Shown piece after piece: positions 1 to 8,526 of a stretch of 64,000 bases of DNA. The stretch covers positions 483,675 through 547,674 of the forward strand of contig JAJDCY010000010.1 of the NCBI GenBank assembly GCA_029260595.1, read 5' to 3'. The first letter of the stretch is position 1, and every line of letters begins with the position of its first letter. The position numbers and the translations under genes are program-made. The notes beneath the pieces are model-generated. The model saw only the letters and a list, made by a program, of their open reading frames with translations. It had not been told where the DNA came from and ran no database searches. Origin of the DNA: Phycisphaeraceae bacterium. Lineage in GTDB: Bacteria; Planctomycetota; Phycisphaerae; Phycisphaerales; Phycisphaeraceae.

Positions 1-90
1 ACGCTCCCCGCCGTGCCCGAACCGTCCTCCCTCGCGCTGTTGGCCGTCGGACTCACCCTGGCTGCCCGGCGTCGTCGGTCAGGTTCTTGA
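1..90 (+). CDS. C-terminal end of a PEP-CTERM sorted protein (5' truncated)
   Basis: Frame 1 is open from the window edge to TGA at 88-90. The 29 residues read ...VPEPSSLALLAVGLTLAARRRRSGS. This has the three parts of a PEP-CTERM tail: a Pro-Glu-Pro motif, a hydrophobic stretch of about 15 residues, and an Arg cluster at the very end. Such tails are known to be recognised by exosortase (EpsH/XrtA-type), which removes them during export to the cell surface. The rest of the protein lies outside the window, so its function cannot be judged. Confidence 0.8.
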   Translation, partial: TLPAVPEPSSLALLAVGLTLAARRRRSGS

Positions 91-106
91 TCCGCCGTCG
101 CCCGAT

Positions 107-1681
107 TCACGCCGTAGCGGGCGCGAGGCTCTGTTGACGCTGCGTCAGGAACTGCTTCGCCGGCATCGGGAATAGGATTAGCAGCAGCAGGTCGCGGTGG
201 GATTGGATCAGGTCGGCGTTGTCTTTGTAGATTGCTTGCAGGTCGGTGTCTTGGACGTAGTCGGCCGGGCGCTGCGTGGCCGGTTGCTCGCCGCGCGAGA
301 CGGTCTCGAGCACATCGGGGTCGGGCGGGCCGGGCAGCCGCCCATACTTGCCCATCAACAGGTCGCGAAACGGCTCAGAGACAAAGCTGTAAGGCTTGCC
401 CTGGATCACATTGAACGCGGCCTGCGTGCCGACGATCTGACTGGTCGGCGTCACCAGCGGGACGTAGCCGGCGGCTTTGCGGACGCGCGGGACCTCTTCG
501 AGGATCTTGGGCAGTTGCTCGAGCTTGCCCTGTTCTTTTAGCTGGTTGTGCAGGTTCGACAGCATCCCGCCGGGGACCTGGGCGTCGAGCTGGGCGCGGT
601 CGATTTTGGGGTAACCCTGCGGAACCAGGATCTGGTCTTCGATAATCGCGATCGCCTGGTCGAGTGATTCGCGGTCGCGTTTCTGGATCAGCTTGGCCGC
701 CTGCTTGATGAGCGGGCGCATCTCGGCTGTCGGTTCAGCCGGCCAGGGGTTGCCCATGTGCTCGGGGTCTTTGTCGATGTCGGCCAACTCGCCGCGTGCC
801 TTGCGAAGCGCCGCATCGATCTTGGGCACCAGCGACAGGTCGGCGTTGATCGGGATATCCAACTCGCGTGCGAAATACGCCAGCAACTCGACCGGCGGTT
901 GCGATGTCGCGCCCGCCATCGGCCCATAACACGTATCCAGGTGATCCACCCCCGTAAGCATCCCAACGATGTACGCCGTCACCGCCAAGCCGTTGGTGCA
1001 GTGCGAGTGCAGCGTCAGCTCGGTCGTCGGGAACTCTCTTTTCAGTGCTTCGATTAGTTCATTCGCATCAACGGGGTGCAGCAGCCCGGCCATGTCCTTG
1101 ATGGCCAGCGAGTCGGCGCCTGAGTCGATCGCGGCACGTGCGAACTCTAAAAAGTGGTTCAGATCGTGGACCGGACTGGTGGTGTACGACAGCGCGGCTT
1201 CCGCATGCCCGTTATAGGTCTTGGTCGCCATGATCGCGGTGATGAGGTTACGCGGATCGTTGAGCGCATCGAATACCCGCATTCGGGTTGAGCCGGACCG
1301 CACCGCGACCTTGAGGAACTCGACGACCACGTTGTCCGGGTAGGGCGTGTATCCGAACAGGTTCTGGCCCCTGCACAGCGAGCGGATCGTCACGCCCCCG
1401 TCGGCCGGGTCTCCCAGTGTCTCGCGGAACCGGTCCAGCCGATCAAACGGGTCATCGCCCGTGAACCGCAACGCCGAGTCCAGCGTCGCCCCGCCCCACA
1501 ACTCGAGGATCGAATACCCGCTGTCGCGGAGCATCGGCAGCACGGCCATACACTGGTCCGTGCTCATCCGCGTGGCCAGCAGCGACTGGTGCCCATCGCG
1601 GAGCGAGCAATCGATAAAGTCCACCCCGCGGGGGCGGTGCGGCGTCGCTGCCGGGGCGTTATGATCCTGAGCGGTTGTCAT
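107..1681 (-). CDS. Carboxyltransferase subunit of pyruvate carboxylase / oxaloacetate decarboxylase type (PycB/OadA-like, 5S)
   Basis: This 524-residue protein moves a carboxyl group between carboxybiotin and a 2-oxoacid such as pyruvate/oxaloacetate. The N-terminal HMGL-like TIM barrel shows the signature FIDCSLRDGHQSL, a conserved Lys in LAIKDMAGLL and the metal-binding histidines in LHSHCTNGLA. The second half is the PYC_OADA domain (PGGMLSNLHNQL, then a C-terminal conserved region). There is no C-terminal biotinyl domain with an (A/V)MKM motif, so the biotin carrier must be a separate protein; none is in the window. The frame is open to 1804, but the ATG at 1681 is preferred because the residues upstream look non-coding and overlap the divergent gene's leader. 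The exact substrate is uncertain (pyruvate or methylmalonyl-CoA/oxaloacetate transcarboxylase). Confidence 0.85.
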   Translation of the reverse strand: MTTAQDHNAPAATPHRPRGVDFIDCSLRDGHQSLLATRMSTDQCMAVLPMLRDSGYSILELWGGATLDSALRFTGDDPFDRLDRFRETLGDPADGGVTIRSLCRGQNLFGYTPYPDNVVVEFLKVAVRSGSTRMRVFDALNDPRNLITAIMATKTYNGHAEAALSYTTSPVHDLNHFLEFARAAIDSGADSLAIKDMAGLLHPVDANELIEALKREFPTTELTLHSHCTNGLAVTAYIVGMLTGVDHLDTCYGPMAGATSQPPVELLAYFARELDIPINADLSLVPKIDAALRKARGELADIDKDPEHMGNPWPAEPTAEMRPLIKQAAKLIQKRDRESLDQAIAIIEDQILVPQGYPKIDRAQLDAQVPGGMLSNLHNQLKEQGKLEQLPKILEEVPRVRKAAGYVPLVTPTSQIVGTQAAFNVIQGKPYSFVSEPFRDLLMGKYGRLPGPPDPDVLETVSRGEQPATQRPADYVQDTDLQAIYKDNADLIQSHRDLLLLILFPMPAKQFLTQRQQSLAPATA

Positions 1682-1793
1682 GGGGCGGCCTTGGTTAGTG
1701 GTCCGGTCGCCGGCTGCGTGGCCGGCGGGCCCGTGCGTCCCCGCAATGTACTTTCTGCGGGCATCGAGCGCAACCCGGATTGTTGGAGCAACA

Positions 1794-2432
1794 ATGATGG
1801 GCAACAGCTTACACAGGTGGCAGTGTATGGGTGGCTATCGAAGCGCGTTGATAGCCATGGCGATTTTGGCGAGTGCGATGGGCTCGGTGAGCCCCGTCCA
1901 TGCCGAACCGGAGGTTAATCTGGCTGGCGAAGTTCCGCGCATCACCGGCGACCCGTTCGACCAGGGCAGTTGGGTGTATCACGGATATGCGTCCGCCGCG
2001 TTCGGCGACCACGCCGGCGAGATCTACACTGCGCACGCCGGGCTAGGGTATTACTTCAGGGATAACCTCTCCGTGAACGGCGAGCTGCTCGGCGGCGGGA
2101 TTGTGATCGAAGACGGCCCGGACGACGACGCCAGCGCCGTCGGGATCAACATCCTCTTCCGATGGCACTTCATGGAAGGGGAGGACTGGACCGTTTACCT
2201 GGACGGCGGCGCCGGGCTGCTCCAAACCAGCGAGACGTTTCCTGCCAGCGGGACGCACTTCAATTTCACTCCCCAGGGCGGCATCGGTGGAACCTTAAAA
2301 CTCCACGGCCGATCGCACCTGATCGGCGGTGTGCGCTGGTATCACCTTTCGAACAACGACAAGAACGGCGGCGTGCGCAACCCCGGCTACGATTCCGCCC
2401 TACTCTACGCTGGCCTGATCGTGCCTTTCTAG
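1794..2432 (+). CDS. PagL-like acyloxyacyl hydrolase (lipid A 3-O-deacylase family), outer membrane
   Basis: This protein of about 212 residues has an N-terminal signal peptide (GGYRSALIAMAILASA, probable cleavage after PVHA). The remainder alternates short beta-strand-like segments, as expected for an 8-stranded outer-membrane barrel, and ends in an aromatic residue (LIVPF). The strand segment RWYHLSNNDKNGG...NPGYD matches the PagL family motif, in which a His-x-Ser pair precedes an NPG turn; these residues are catalytic in the known enzyme. The usual acidic third catalytic residue is not certain: the Asp after NPGY is a candidate. Start: ATG at 1794 (or the next ATG, 1797) has GGAG at 1785-1788; ATG 1827 is a weaker alternative. 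kdsB follows immediately, which fits a role in LPS lipid A remodelling. Confidence 0.6.
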   Translation: MMGNSLHRWQCMGGYRSALIAMAILASAMGSVSPVHAEPEVNLAGEVPRITGDPFDQGSWVYHGYASAAFGDHAGEIYTAHAGLGYYFRDNLSVNGELLGGGIVIEDGPDDDASAVGINILFRWHFMEGEDWTVYLDGGAGLLQTSETFPASGTHFNFTPQGGIGGTLKLHGRSHLIGGVRWYHLSNNDKNGGVRNPGYDSALLYAGLIVPF

Positions 2433-2490
2433 ACGTCCATGGCTGCATCACGGTGCGGCCGACGAGGCCCCCAACGGATCACCCGGAAAC

Positions 2491-3321
2491 GTGGCCCTAA
2501 CCGACGCCAAACTCACCCATTCCCCCAACGCCGACCGCGGCGCTATCGCCGTGATCCCCGCCCGGTTCGCTTCCTCGCGTTTCCCCGGCAAACCCCTTGT
2601 CGATCAGACCGGCAAACCCCTCATCCAACACGTCGTCGAGCGCGTCCGACAGGCCCGGCGCGTTGACCGCGTGATCGTCGCGACCGACGACCAGCGGATC
2701 TTTGACGCGACGATTGCGTTCGGCGGCGACGCCGTGATGACCCGCGGCGACCACCCCAACGGCACCAGCCGTATCGCCGAGGTGGTCGAAGCGATCGACG
2801 AAGCCGACCCAACGCGGATTATCGTCAACGTCCAGGGCGACGAGCCGGAGATCGAACCGAACGTGATCGACCAGCTAATCACCGGCCTCGAAGCCGAGCC
2901 TGACGACAACGCCGCCCCGATGGCGACGTTGGCCAGCGACTTTAGCGAAGGCGAAGACCCGCGCGACCCCAACATCGTCAAGATCGTCGTTGCGTGGGGC
3001 CCCGCCCGCGACCGCGGCCGAGCGCTGTACTTCTCCCGTTCACTCGTGCCGTACGACCGCGACGGCAAGAGCGAAGTCGCCCCGCTCAAACACCCCGGTT
3101 TGTATGCGTATCGCGCCGGATTCCTCCCACGGTACGCGGCCATGAGCCCAACCCCGCTCGAGCAGGCCGAACGACTCGAACAACTACGCGCCCTCGAACA
3201 CGGCGTCGCGATCGCCGTCGTCAAAGCTGCCGTCCGCCACCACGGGATCGACACGCCCGAGCAATACGCGGCCTTTGTGCAGCGCATCAAGCACGGCACA
3301 GCCGCGACGCCGGCGAAATAA
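2491..3321 (+). CDS. kdsB: 3-deoxy-manno-octulosonate cytidylyltransferase (CMP-KDO synthetase)
   Basis: KdsB activates KDO with CTP to CMP-KDO, the donor for the LPS inner core; it is cytoplasmic. The nucleotide-binding signature IPARFASSRFPGKPL lies near the N-terminus, followed by VIVATDDQRI, MTRGDHPNGTSRIAEV and NVQGDEPEI, all typical of the family. YFSRSLVPYDR and LKHPGLYAYR are present in the second half. At 276 residues it is slightly longer than usual, with about 15 extra N-terminal residues. It starts with GTG at 2491; no ATG lies early enough in the frame. It sits 58 bp after the PagL-like gene and converges on gmhA, making a small LPS locus. Confidence 0.93.
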   Translation: MALTDAKLTHSPNADRGAIAVIPARFASSRFPGKPLVDQTGKPLIQHVVERVRQARRVDRVIVATDDQRIFDATIAFGGDAVMTRGDHPNGTSRIAEVVEAIDEADPTRIIVNVQGDEPEIEPNVIDQLITGLEAEPDDNAAPMATLASDFSEGEDPRDPNIVKIVVAWGPARDRGRALYFSRSLVPYDRDGKSEVAPLKHPGLYAYRAGFLPRYAAMSPTPLEQAERLEQLRALEHGVAIAVVKAAVRHHGIDTPEQYAAFVQRIKHGTAATPAK

Positions 3322-3328
3322 TCTCAAC

Positions 3329-3901
3329 TCAGCCAGATCGGTCAGCCAGACGGGCTTCGACGTCCTCAAGCAGTGCGTGGATCAGCACCGCGTGCGCTTC
3401 CTGGATCCGCGCGGTCGTTTCGTCCGCAACGATCAGATCGACCGTCGCCAACCCCTTTGCCGGGCCGCCGTCGCGCCCGAGCAACGCGATACTCTCGATC
3501 CCGGCACACCGCGCCGCGTCGAGCGCTTTGATCACGTTCGACGACCGCCCCGACGTTGAGATCGCAACCAGGACATCGCCCGGTTGCGCAAACGCATTAA
3601 CCTGTCGGGCAAACACCTCGGCAAACTCATAATCATTGCCCGCCGCCGTCAGTGTGCTGCCTGAGTCCGAAAGCGCGATCGCCGGGTAAGGCCGGCGCTC
3701 CCGATCGAACCGCACCACGAACTCCGTCGCCAGATGCGCCGCATCCGCCGCACTCCCGCCGTTCCCACACGCCAGCAACTTCCGCCCGCCCGCAAGGCAG
3801 TCGGTGATCAGCCCGGCCGCACGCGTGACCCCGCTCTCCAGTCCGCGGAGCGATTCCACAGCGGCGACGCTGGCCGTGATTAGTTGCTGGTAGGGGCTCA
3901 T
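3329..3901 (-). CDS. gmhA: Phosphoheptose isomerase (sedoheptulose 7-phosphate isomerase), SIS domain
   Basis: This 190-residue protein consists of a single SIS domain. It converts sedoheptulose 7-phosphate to D-glycero-manno-heptose 7-phosphate, the first step to the ADP-heptose used in LPS core. The motifs ACGNGGSAADAAHLATEFVVRF and VLVAISTSGRSSNVIKAL bind the sugar phosphate; the C-terminal QEAHAVLIHALLE carries the conserved His of the active site. Length matches the family. It is convergent with kdsB, 7 bp between the two stop codons, and the next gene upstream (pyrG) is divergent. Confidence 0.92.
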   Translation of the reverse strand: MSPYQQLITASVAAVESLRGLESGVTRAAGLITDCLAGGRKLLACGNGGSAADAAHLATEFVVRFDRERRPYPAIALSDSGSTLTAAGNDYEFAEVFARQVNAFAQPGDVLVAISTSGRSSNVIKALDAARCAGIESIALLGRDGGPAKGLATVDLIVADETTARIQEAHAVLIHALLEDVEARLADRSG

Positions 3902-4029
3902 GTTCGCGCTTCTTGTGCAGGACGACCCGCGAGGCTCCGCATCAACCTATCGTTGCCTATGCGCCGCCCGCAAGTCGATCGACCATCTCGGATACTTGTG
4001 TTCCGACGCCGACCGTGATACGGTAGGTC

Positions 4030-5988
4030 ATGCTCAACAGACATCAAGAAGCCTCTGATGTCGGGTCGAACCACCCACCACAAATCCATATTGCATCAGG
4101 ACTGACGCCGCCAGAACCGAATCAGCAGCAGGGCTCGACGAGTCGCGATGCCCGTGGCTCGCAGCAGCTCCTCGCCGACACCGGCCACGCCACGCAGGAG
4201 TCCGAGTTCTACAACCCGATCCCACCCGGCTACACCCCGGGCCGCCACAAGTACGTCGTTGTCATGGGCACCGTGATGAGCGGCCTAGGCAAGGGCATCC
4301 TCTCCAGCTCGCTCGCCAAGCTGCTCAAAGACAAAGGCCTGGTCGTCGCCCCGATCAAGATGGAGGGGTACCTGAACATCGATTCGGGCACGCTCAATCC
4401 TTACCGCCACGGCGAGGTCTTCGTCCTTGACGACGGGATGGAAACCGACATGGACCTGGGCACCTACGAGCGCATGCTCGACCAGGACCTCACCCGCGAC
4501 AACTACGTCACCAGCGGGCAGGTGTTCCGCCGCGTGCTCGACAAGGAGCGCCATGGCGGCTACCTCGGCCGTGACGTGCAGATGATCCCGCACGTCACCG
4601 GCGAGGTGAAGTACATGATCCGCAACCTCGCCGTGCAGCGCAAAGCGGATGTGGTGTTTGTCGAGGTCGGCGGGACTGCGGGCGACTACGAAAACGGTTT
4701 CTACATCGAGGCCTTGCGTGAGTTGGCATTTGAAGAGGGACCCGGCAGCGTCTGCTTCGTCGCGCTGACCTACATCATCGAGCCGAACGCCCTGGGCGAG
4801 CAAAAATCCAAAGCCGCCCAGCTCGGGCTGAAAAAACTCATGGAAGCCGGGATTCAGCCGCACCTGGTCGCCTGCCGCGCCCAACACCCGGTCAGCGACT
4901 CGGCCTGCCAGAAGATCGCGATGTTCAGTAACGTCCCGATCAAGCGCGTGTTCTCGATGCACGACCGCTCGTCGATCTACACCATCCCCGACGCGATCCG
5001 CGATGCCGGACTGGACCGCGAGACACTGAGCATCCTCAACCTGCACGACCGCGTGAACCAGGTCGCCGAGGACCGCGCCCGCGAGCAGTGGGGCGGCTTC
5101 GTCTCGCGCCTCACCGGCGAGCGGCGGTACAGCGTCTGCGTCGGGATCACCGGCAAGTACACCGCGCTTCGCGACGCCTACGCATCAATCGACAAAGCCC
5201 TCGAACACGCCGGCGCCCACCTCTCGGCCAAACTCGAAGTCCGCTGGATCGACACCACCGAGATCGACGCTGCCCAGCTCGATCGCAAGGACACCGGCGG
5301 CGGCATCGCGCAGCTACTCGACGGGATCGACGCGGTGATCGTCCCCGGCGGCTTCGGCCACCGCGGCACGGAAGGCAAGATCGGCTGCATCCGCCACTGC
5401 CGCGAAACCGGCCTGCCCTACCTCGGCATCTGCATGGGTTTCCAGATGGCTGTCGTCGAATATGCCCGCCACGTCTGCGGCCTCGACGGCGCTGGCAGCA
5501 CCGAGTTCGACCCGCAGTCCGCCCACCCCGTCATCGACGTGCTGCCTGAACAGAAAAAGATCGAGGGCCTGGGCGGCAACATGCGCCTGGGCGGACACGA
5601 CGTGCAGGTCCACGTCCGCACGCTCGCCTCGTTCTTATTCGATAAGAAGGCTTCGGTCCGCCAACGCTTCCGCCACCGCTACGAAGTCGATCCCAAGTAC
5701 ATCGACCAGCTCGAAAAGCACGGCCTGATATTCAGCGGCCGCCACCCGCAACAACCGATCATGCAGATCCTCGAGTTGCCGGGCTCGGTCCACCCTTACT
5801 TCATCGGCGCGCAGTTCCACCCCGAGCTCACCGGCCGCCCGCTGCGCCCCCACCCCATGTTCCTCGGGCTGGTCGCCTCCGCCATCCGCCGCGCACACCC
5901 CGACGAGCCCGCGGACAAGATTTCCAAGCGTTGGCTGCCTAAAATCACAGTGGTGAGCAAAGCCGACGCCCCGGCCCCATCAAAGTAG
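4030..5988 (+). CDS. pyrG: CTP synthase, divergent form with N-terminal extension
   Basis: This enzyme makes CTP from UTP, ATP and glutamine. The synthetase domain begins near residue 76 (KYVVVMGTVMSGLGKGI, the P-loop region), followed by NPYRHGEVFVLDDGMETDMDLG with the Mg-binding Asp. The class I glutaminase domain spans about 365-630, with nucleophile Cys468 in LGICMGF and His597/Glu599 in FHPEL. At 652 residues it is about 100 longer than usual. The extra N-terminus (76 residues, Gln/Ser/Pro-rich) cannot be trimmed: no ATG, GTG or TTG lies in frame between 4030 and the ATG at 4264, which is already inside the P-loop strand. The canonical GGVVSSLGKG and DPYxNVDPGTM motifs are altered to GTVMSGLGKG and EGYLNIDSGTL. 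Overall identity as CTP synthase is clear; whether feedback control or UTP binding differs is unknown. Confidence 0.93.
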   Translation: MLNRHQEASDVGSNHPPQIHIASGLTPPEPNQQQGSTSRDARGSQQLLADTGHATQESEFYNPIPPGYTPGRHKYVVVMGTVMSGLGKGILSSSLAKLLKDKGLVVAPIKMEGYLNIDSGTLNPYRHGEVFVLDDGMETDMDLGTYERMLDQDLTRDNYVTSGQVFRRVLDKERHGGYLGRDVQMIPHVTGEVKYMIRNLAVQRKADVVFVEVGGTAGDYENGFYIEALRELAFEEGPGSVCFVALTYIIEPNALGEQKSKAAQLGLKKLMEAGIQPHLVACRAQHPVSDSACQKIAMFSNVPIKRVFSMHDRSSIYTIPDAIRDAGLDRETLSILNLHDRVNQVAEDRAREQWGGFVSRLTGERRYSVCVGITGKYTALRDAYASIDKALEHAGAHLSAKLEVRWIDTTEIDAAQLDRKDTGGGIAQLLDGIDAVIVPGGFGHRGTEGKIGCIRHCRETGLPYLGICMGFQMAVVEYARHVCGLDGAGSTEFDPQSAHPVIDVLPEQKKIEGLGGNMRLGGHDVQVHVRTLASFLFDKKASVRQRFRHRYEVDPKYIDQLEKHGLIFSGRHPQQPIMQILELPGSVHPYFIGAQFHPELTGRPLRPHPMFLGLVASAIRRAHPDEPADKISKRWLPKITVVSKADAPAPSK

Positions 5989-6048
5989 CGTCGGCCAATC
6001 CCGGTGAGGTGAGAGTGTGATTTCGTCTTCCTTTTGAGAGGTATCGTT

Positions 6049-7200
6049 ATGCGCACACACACCTTGAGATCGATCGCGATCCTTGCCGGTTTGACGCTTG
6101 GTTTGGGGGCCCCCGTATATGGCGGGCCGGTGGCGGCGGGCAACGCGGCGGACGATTACGCCAAGGCCTTCAAGTTCCTACGGGCACAGCCTGAATCACT
6201 CTGCGAGAACCTTTGGGATTGGAAAAACATCCTTGTTTGTGAGCACTCCATCTCGATCGTCGATCACCTGCGCCCGGCACTGGATCTTGTCGCACGCGCA
6301 GCGGCGATCGATCACTGTGACTGGCAATGCGACTACGACGCGCCCTTCCACAACGGGGTATTCGACCCGGTCTACCCCGATGCCGGGGTCTTGGACGTCG
6401 ACAGCTTCAAAAATCTGCGTAACGCACTGCTCCTCCGCGCGAGAATCCACCAACACCACGGCCGGATGGACGAGGCCATAACGGACCTTCTCACGCTGCG
6501 CACCATGGCGCGGCACGTTGCCGGCGTGAACCTGGAGTGGGCCGGTTTGTGTGGCATGGCCGCCGAGCTATCTGCCATTCAATTGTTGGCACACTGGCTG
6601 CCCGACCTTGCCCCGGACCAACTCCGAAGGATACGCGACCACGACCTTCCCGATCGCGCCGACTTTCGTCAGATGATGATCAACGAGAAACGCTTGAAGG
6701 TTGATTGGTTGATCCGGACAGCAAACGCGAAGGATTACGATGAGCTAAGCCGTCGCCGGGTCTTCGAGTGCCTTGGCAACCGAGATCATTTCCCTAAGGA
6801 GGCGATCCCTAGAACGCTGATCCTGTTCAACAAACAATTCAATGATGCGGACCGTCATTTCACGGAACTGATCGAGGTTAGCGACGCCCCCTGGCCCCAG
6901 CTTCGCAAGAAGAAAAAGTGGTTGAGCCTCGCGCCGGACGGCTATGGGGGGCTCGTCGCTCCACGCATCTTGAGCAACCGGCGAATGTCTGAGATGGAGA
7001 TTGCAAAATCTGTGATGCTCGAGGCCTCCATCGCGATGCTGCTAGACGGCGAGGAGGCCTTCGCGAAAGTCCCGAACCCGCACAGCAATCAGCCGTTCCA
7101 GATCAGGTGGATCGACGCCGGGTTTGAGGTCGTCTCCGTACGGCTCGCAGAGTCGGACGATCAACCCCTCACGCTCAAGGTAGGCCTGCCACAGGAGTAA
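6049..7200 (+). CDS. Secreted protein of unknown function
   Basis: This protein of about 383 residues has a clear signal peptide (RTHTLRSIAILAGLTLGLG..., Ala-Gly-rich cleavage region). ATG 6049 is chosen over 6034 because GAGAGG lies just upstream at a normal distance. The mature part is mostly helical, with a pattern resembling a helical-repeat fold (for example LLRARIHQHHGRMDEAITDLLTL, TPR-like) and several Cys and Trp residues (NLWDWKN, DHCDWQCDYD). I recognise no catalytic motif. It lies alone between pyrG and the PfpI gene, both on the same strand. Exported planctomycete-specific proteins of this layout are common, but no function can be given. Confidence 0.75.
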   Translation: MRTHTLRSIAILAGLTLGLGAPVYGGPVAAGNAADDYAKAFKFLRAQPESLCENLWDWKNILVCEHSISIVDHLRPALDLVARAAAIDHCDWQCDYDAPFHNGVFDPVYPDAGVLDVDSFKNLRNALLLRARIHQHHGRMDEAITDLLTLRTMARHVAGVNLEWAGLCGMAAELSAIQLLAHWLPDLAPDQLRRIRDHDLPDRADFRQMMINEKRLKVDWLIRTANAKDYDELSRRRVFECLGNRDHFPKEAIPRTLILFNKQFNDADRHFTELIEVSDAPWPQLRKKKKWLSLAPDGYGGLVAPRILSNRRMSEMEIAKSVMLEASIAMLLDGEEAFAKVPNPHSNQPFQIRWIDAGFEVVSVRLAESDDQPLTLKVGLPQE

Positions 7201-7283
7201 TCGGTGTCGGTTATGATAGAGACTGTGTGCATGCGGGCATGCCGATCGATCCCATGCCCACCAACGTTGAAGGAGTGTCGGTC

Positions 7284-7826
7284 ATGCAGCCGCTTCAAGG
7301 CAAACACTTCCTGATCTTTGTCGGTGACGGCTACGAAGACCTCGAGTTGTGGTACCCCAAGTACCGCATGATCGAAGCCGGCGCCGGCGTCACCGTCGCG
7401 GGGCACGAGGGTGGAGCCAAATACACCGGCAAGAACGGCTACCCCTGCGTCAGCGACGCCGCGATCGAGCTGATGGAGTCGGCCGACTTCAACGGCGTGA
7501 TCGTGCCCGGCGGGTGGATGCCCGACAAACTCCGGCGTGACGACAAGGTGAAGGAGCTTGTCCACGAGTTCGCCGGCGCCGGCAAGCTCGTCGCCGCAAT
7601 CTGCCACGGCGGGTGGATCCCGATTTCCGCAGGCGTATACCCCGGCATCCGCGTCACCGGCTCACCGGGCATCAAGGATGACCTGATCAACGCCGGCGCG
7701 GTCTGGGAGGACGCGCCCGTAGTCGTCGACGGCCACTTCGTCTCCAGCCGCAAGCCGGACGATCTGCCTCAATTCTGTGAAGGGATCCTCCAGGCGATGG
7801 GCGTCGCGACCGCCGGCGCCGCGTAG
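7284..7826 (+). CDS. DJ-1/PfpI family protein (class I glutamine amidotransferase-like; deglycase/protease)
   Basis: This 180-residue single-domain protein contains the DJ-1/PfpI elements: an acidic residue after the first strand (GDGYEDLELWYP), VIVPGGWMPDKLR, and the nucleophile elbow AAICHGG with Cys107. The C-terminal SSRKPDDLPQFCEGI is also typical of the PfpI/YhbO branch. Members are reported as cysteine peptidases or as glyoxalase/deglycase-like stress proteins; which activity applies here is not visible. ATG 7284 is preceded by AAGGAG at 7270-7275. An upstream in-frame ATG at 7227 lacks a comparable site. The protein is probably cytoplasmic, as no signal peptide is seen. Confidence 0.88.
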   Translation: MQPLQGKHFLIFVGDGYEDLELWYPKYRMIEAGAGVTVAGHEGGAKYTGKNGYPCVSDAAIELMESADFNGVIVPGGWMPDKLRRDDKVKELVHEFAGAGKLVAAICHGGWIPISAGVYPGIRVTGSPGIKDDLINAGAVWEDAPVVVDGHFVSSRKPDDLPQFCEGILQAMGVATAGAA

Positions 7827-7850
7827 ATTCGCTCCCCTCGATCGATCGAA

Positions 7851-8354
7851 TCAAACCCGCGATAGCGCGAACCGCCGTGCATACGTCAGCGCGATCGCCA
7901 GCGCATCGGCCACGTCGGGCGGGCTCGGCAATTCAGGCAACCCGAACTGTGCCTGGATCGACCGCTGCACCTGCTGCTTAGACGCATGCCCGTATGAGGT
8001 GACAGCCTTCTTGACCTCCGTCGAGGGGAGATGCTCCACCGCCATCCCTCGCTGCTTCGCGGCCAGCAGGATCACCCCGCGCGCATGGGCCATCAAGATC
8101 GCCGTTCGCGGATGCTTGTAATGCGCATACAGCTTCTCAACAACGATGCAATCCGGCTTGTGCTCGTCGATCACGCCGCACAAATCGTCGTGGAGTTGCA
8201 CCAGGCGAGATTCGACATCCGCCTTAGCATCCAGCCGGATCACCCCGGCCTCGACGATCGTCGGGTCCGCCAATGCGCTCGCCGCTGTGTCCGCCAGGGC
8301 CAACACGCCGTAGCCGGTCAACCTCAACCCCGGATCAATACCAAGCACACGCAT
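7851..8354 (-). CDS. ruvC: Crossover junction endodeoxyribonuclease RuvC
   Basis: RuvC resolves Holliday junctions with RuvAB. The 167-residue product begins MRVLGIDPGLRLTGYGV (Asp7 is the first catalytic acid), carries CIVVEKLYAHYKHPRTAI (second acidic residue and DNA-contacting loop), and ends with PPDVADALAIALTYA, the catalytic Asp cluster. Length is normal. The frame stays open upstream to 8699, but that stretch overlaps the divergent topoisomerase gene and has no homology-like character. ATG 8354, or the adjacent ATG 8357, is therefore the start. ruvA and ruvB are not in the window. Confidence 0.93.
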   Translation of the reverse strand: MRVLGIDPGLRLTGYGVLALADTAASALADPTIVEAGVIRLDAKADVESRLVQLHDDLCGVIDEHKPDCIVVEKLYAHYKHPRTAILMAHARGVILLAAKQRGMAVEHLPSTEVKKAVTSYGHASKQQVQRSIQAQFGLPELPSPPDVADALAIALTYARRFALSRV

Positions 8355-8526
8355 CATCCCAACTAGGTTAAGCCACCCACGATCAGGTGTATACCCACCG
8401 CATCGCGGGTCTCGTCGCGCCAGCGTTGTCAGTAGGGGGGTTCTGGCATAAGTTGCTTCGGCCCCGCGTGGGGCGATGGCTTGCCGGTGTATTCCGTAAC
8501 CCCGGCTAACTGGGAGGGCCGAGTCC

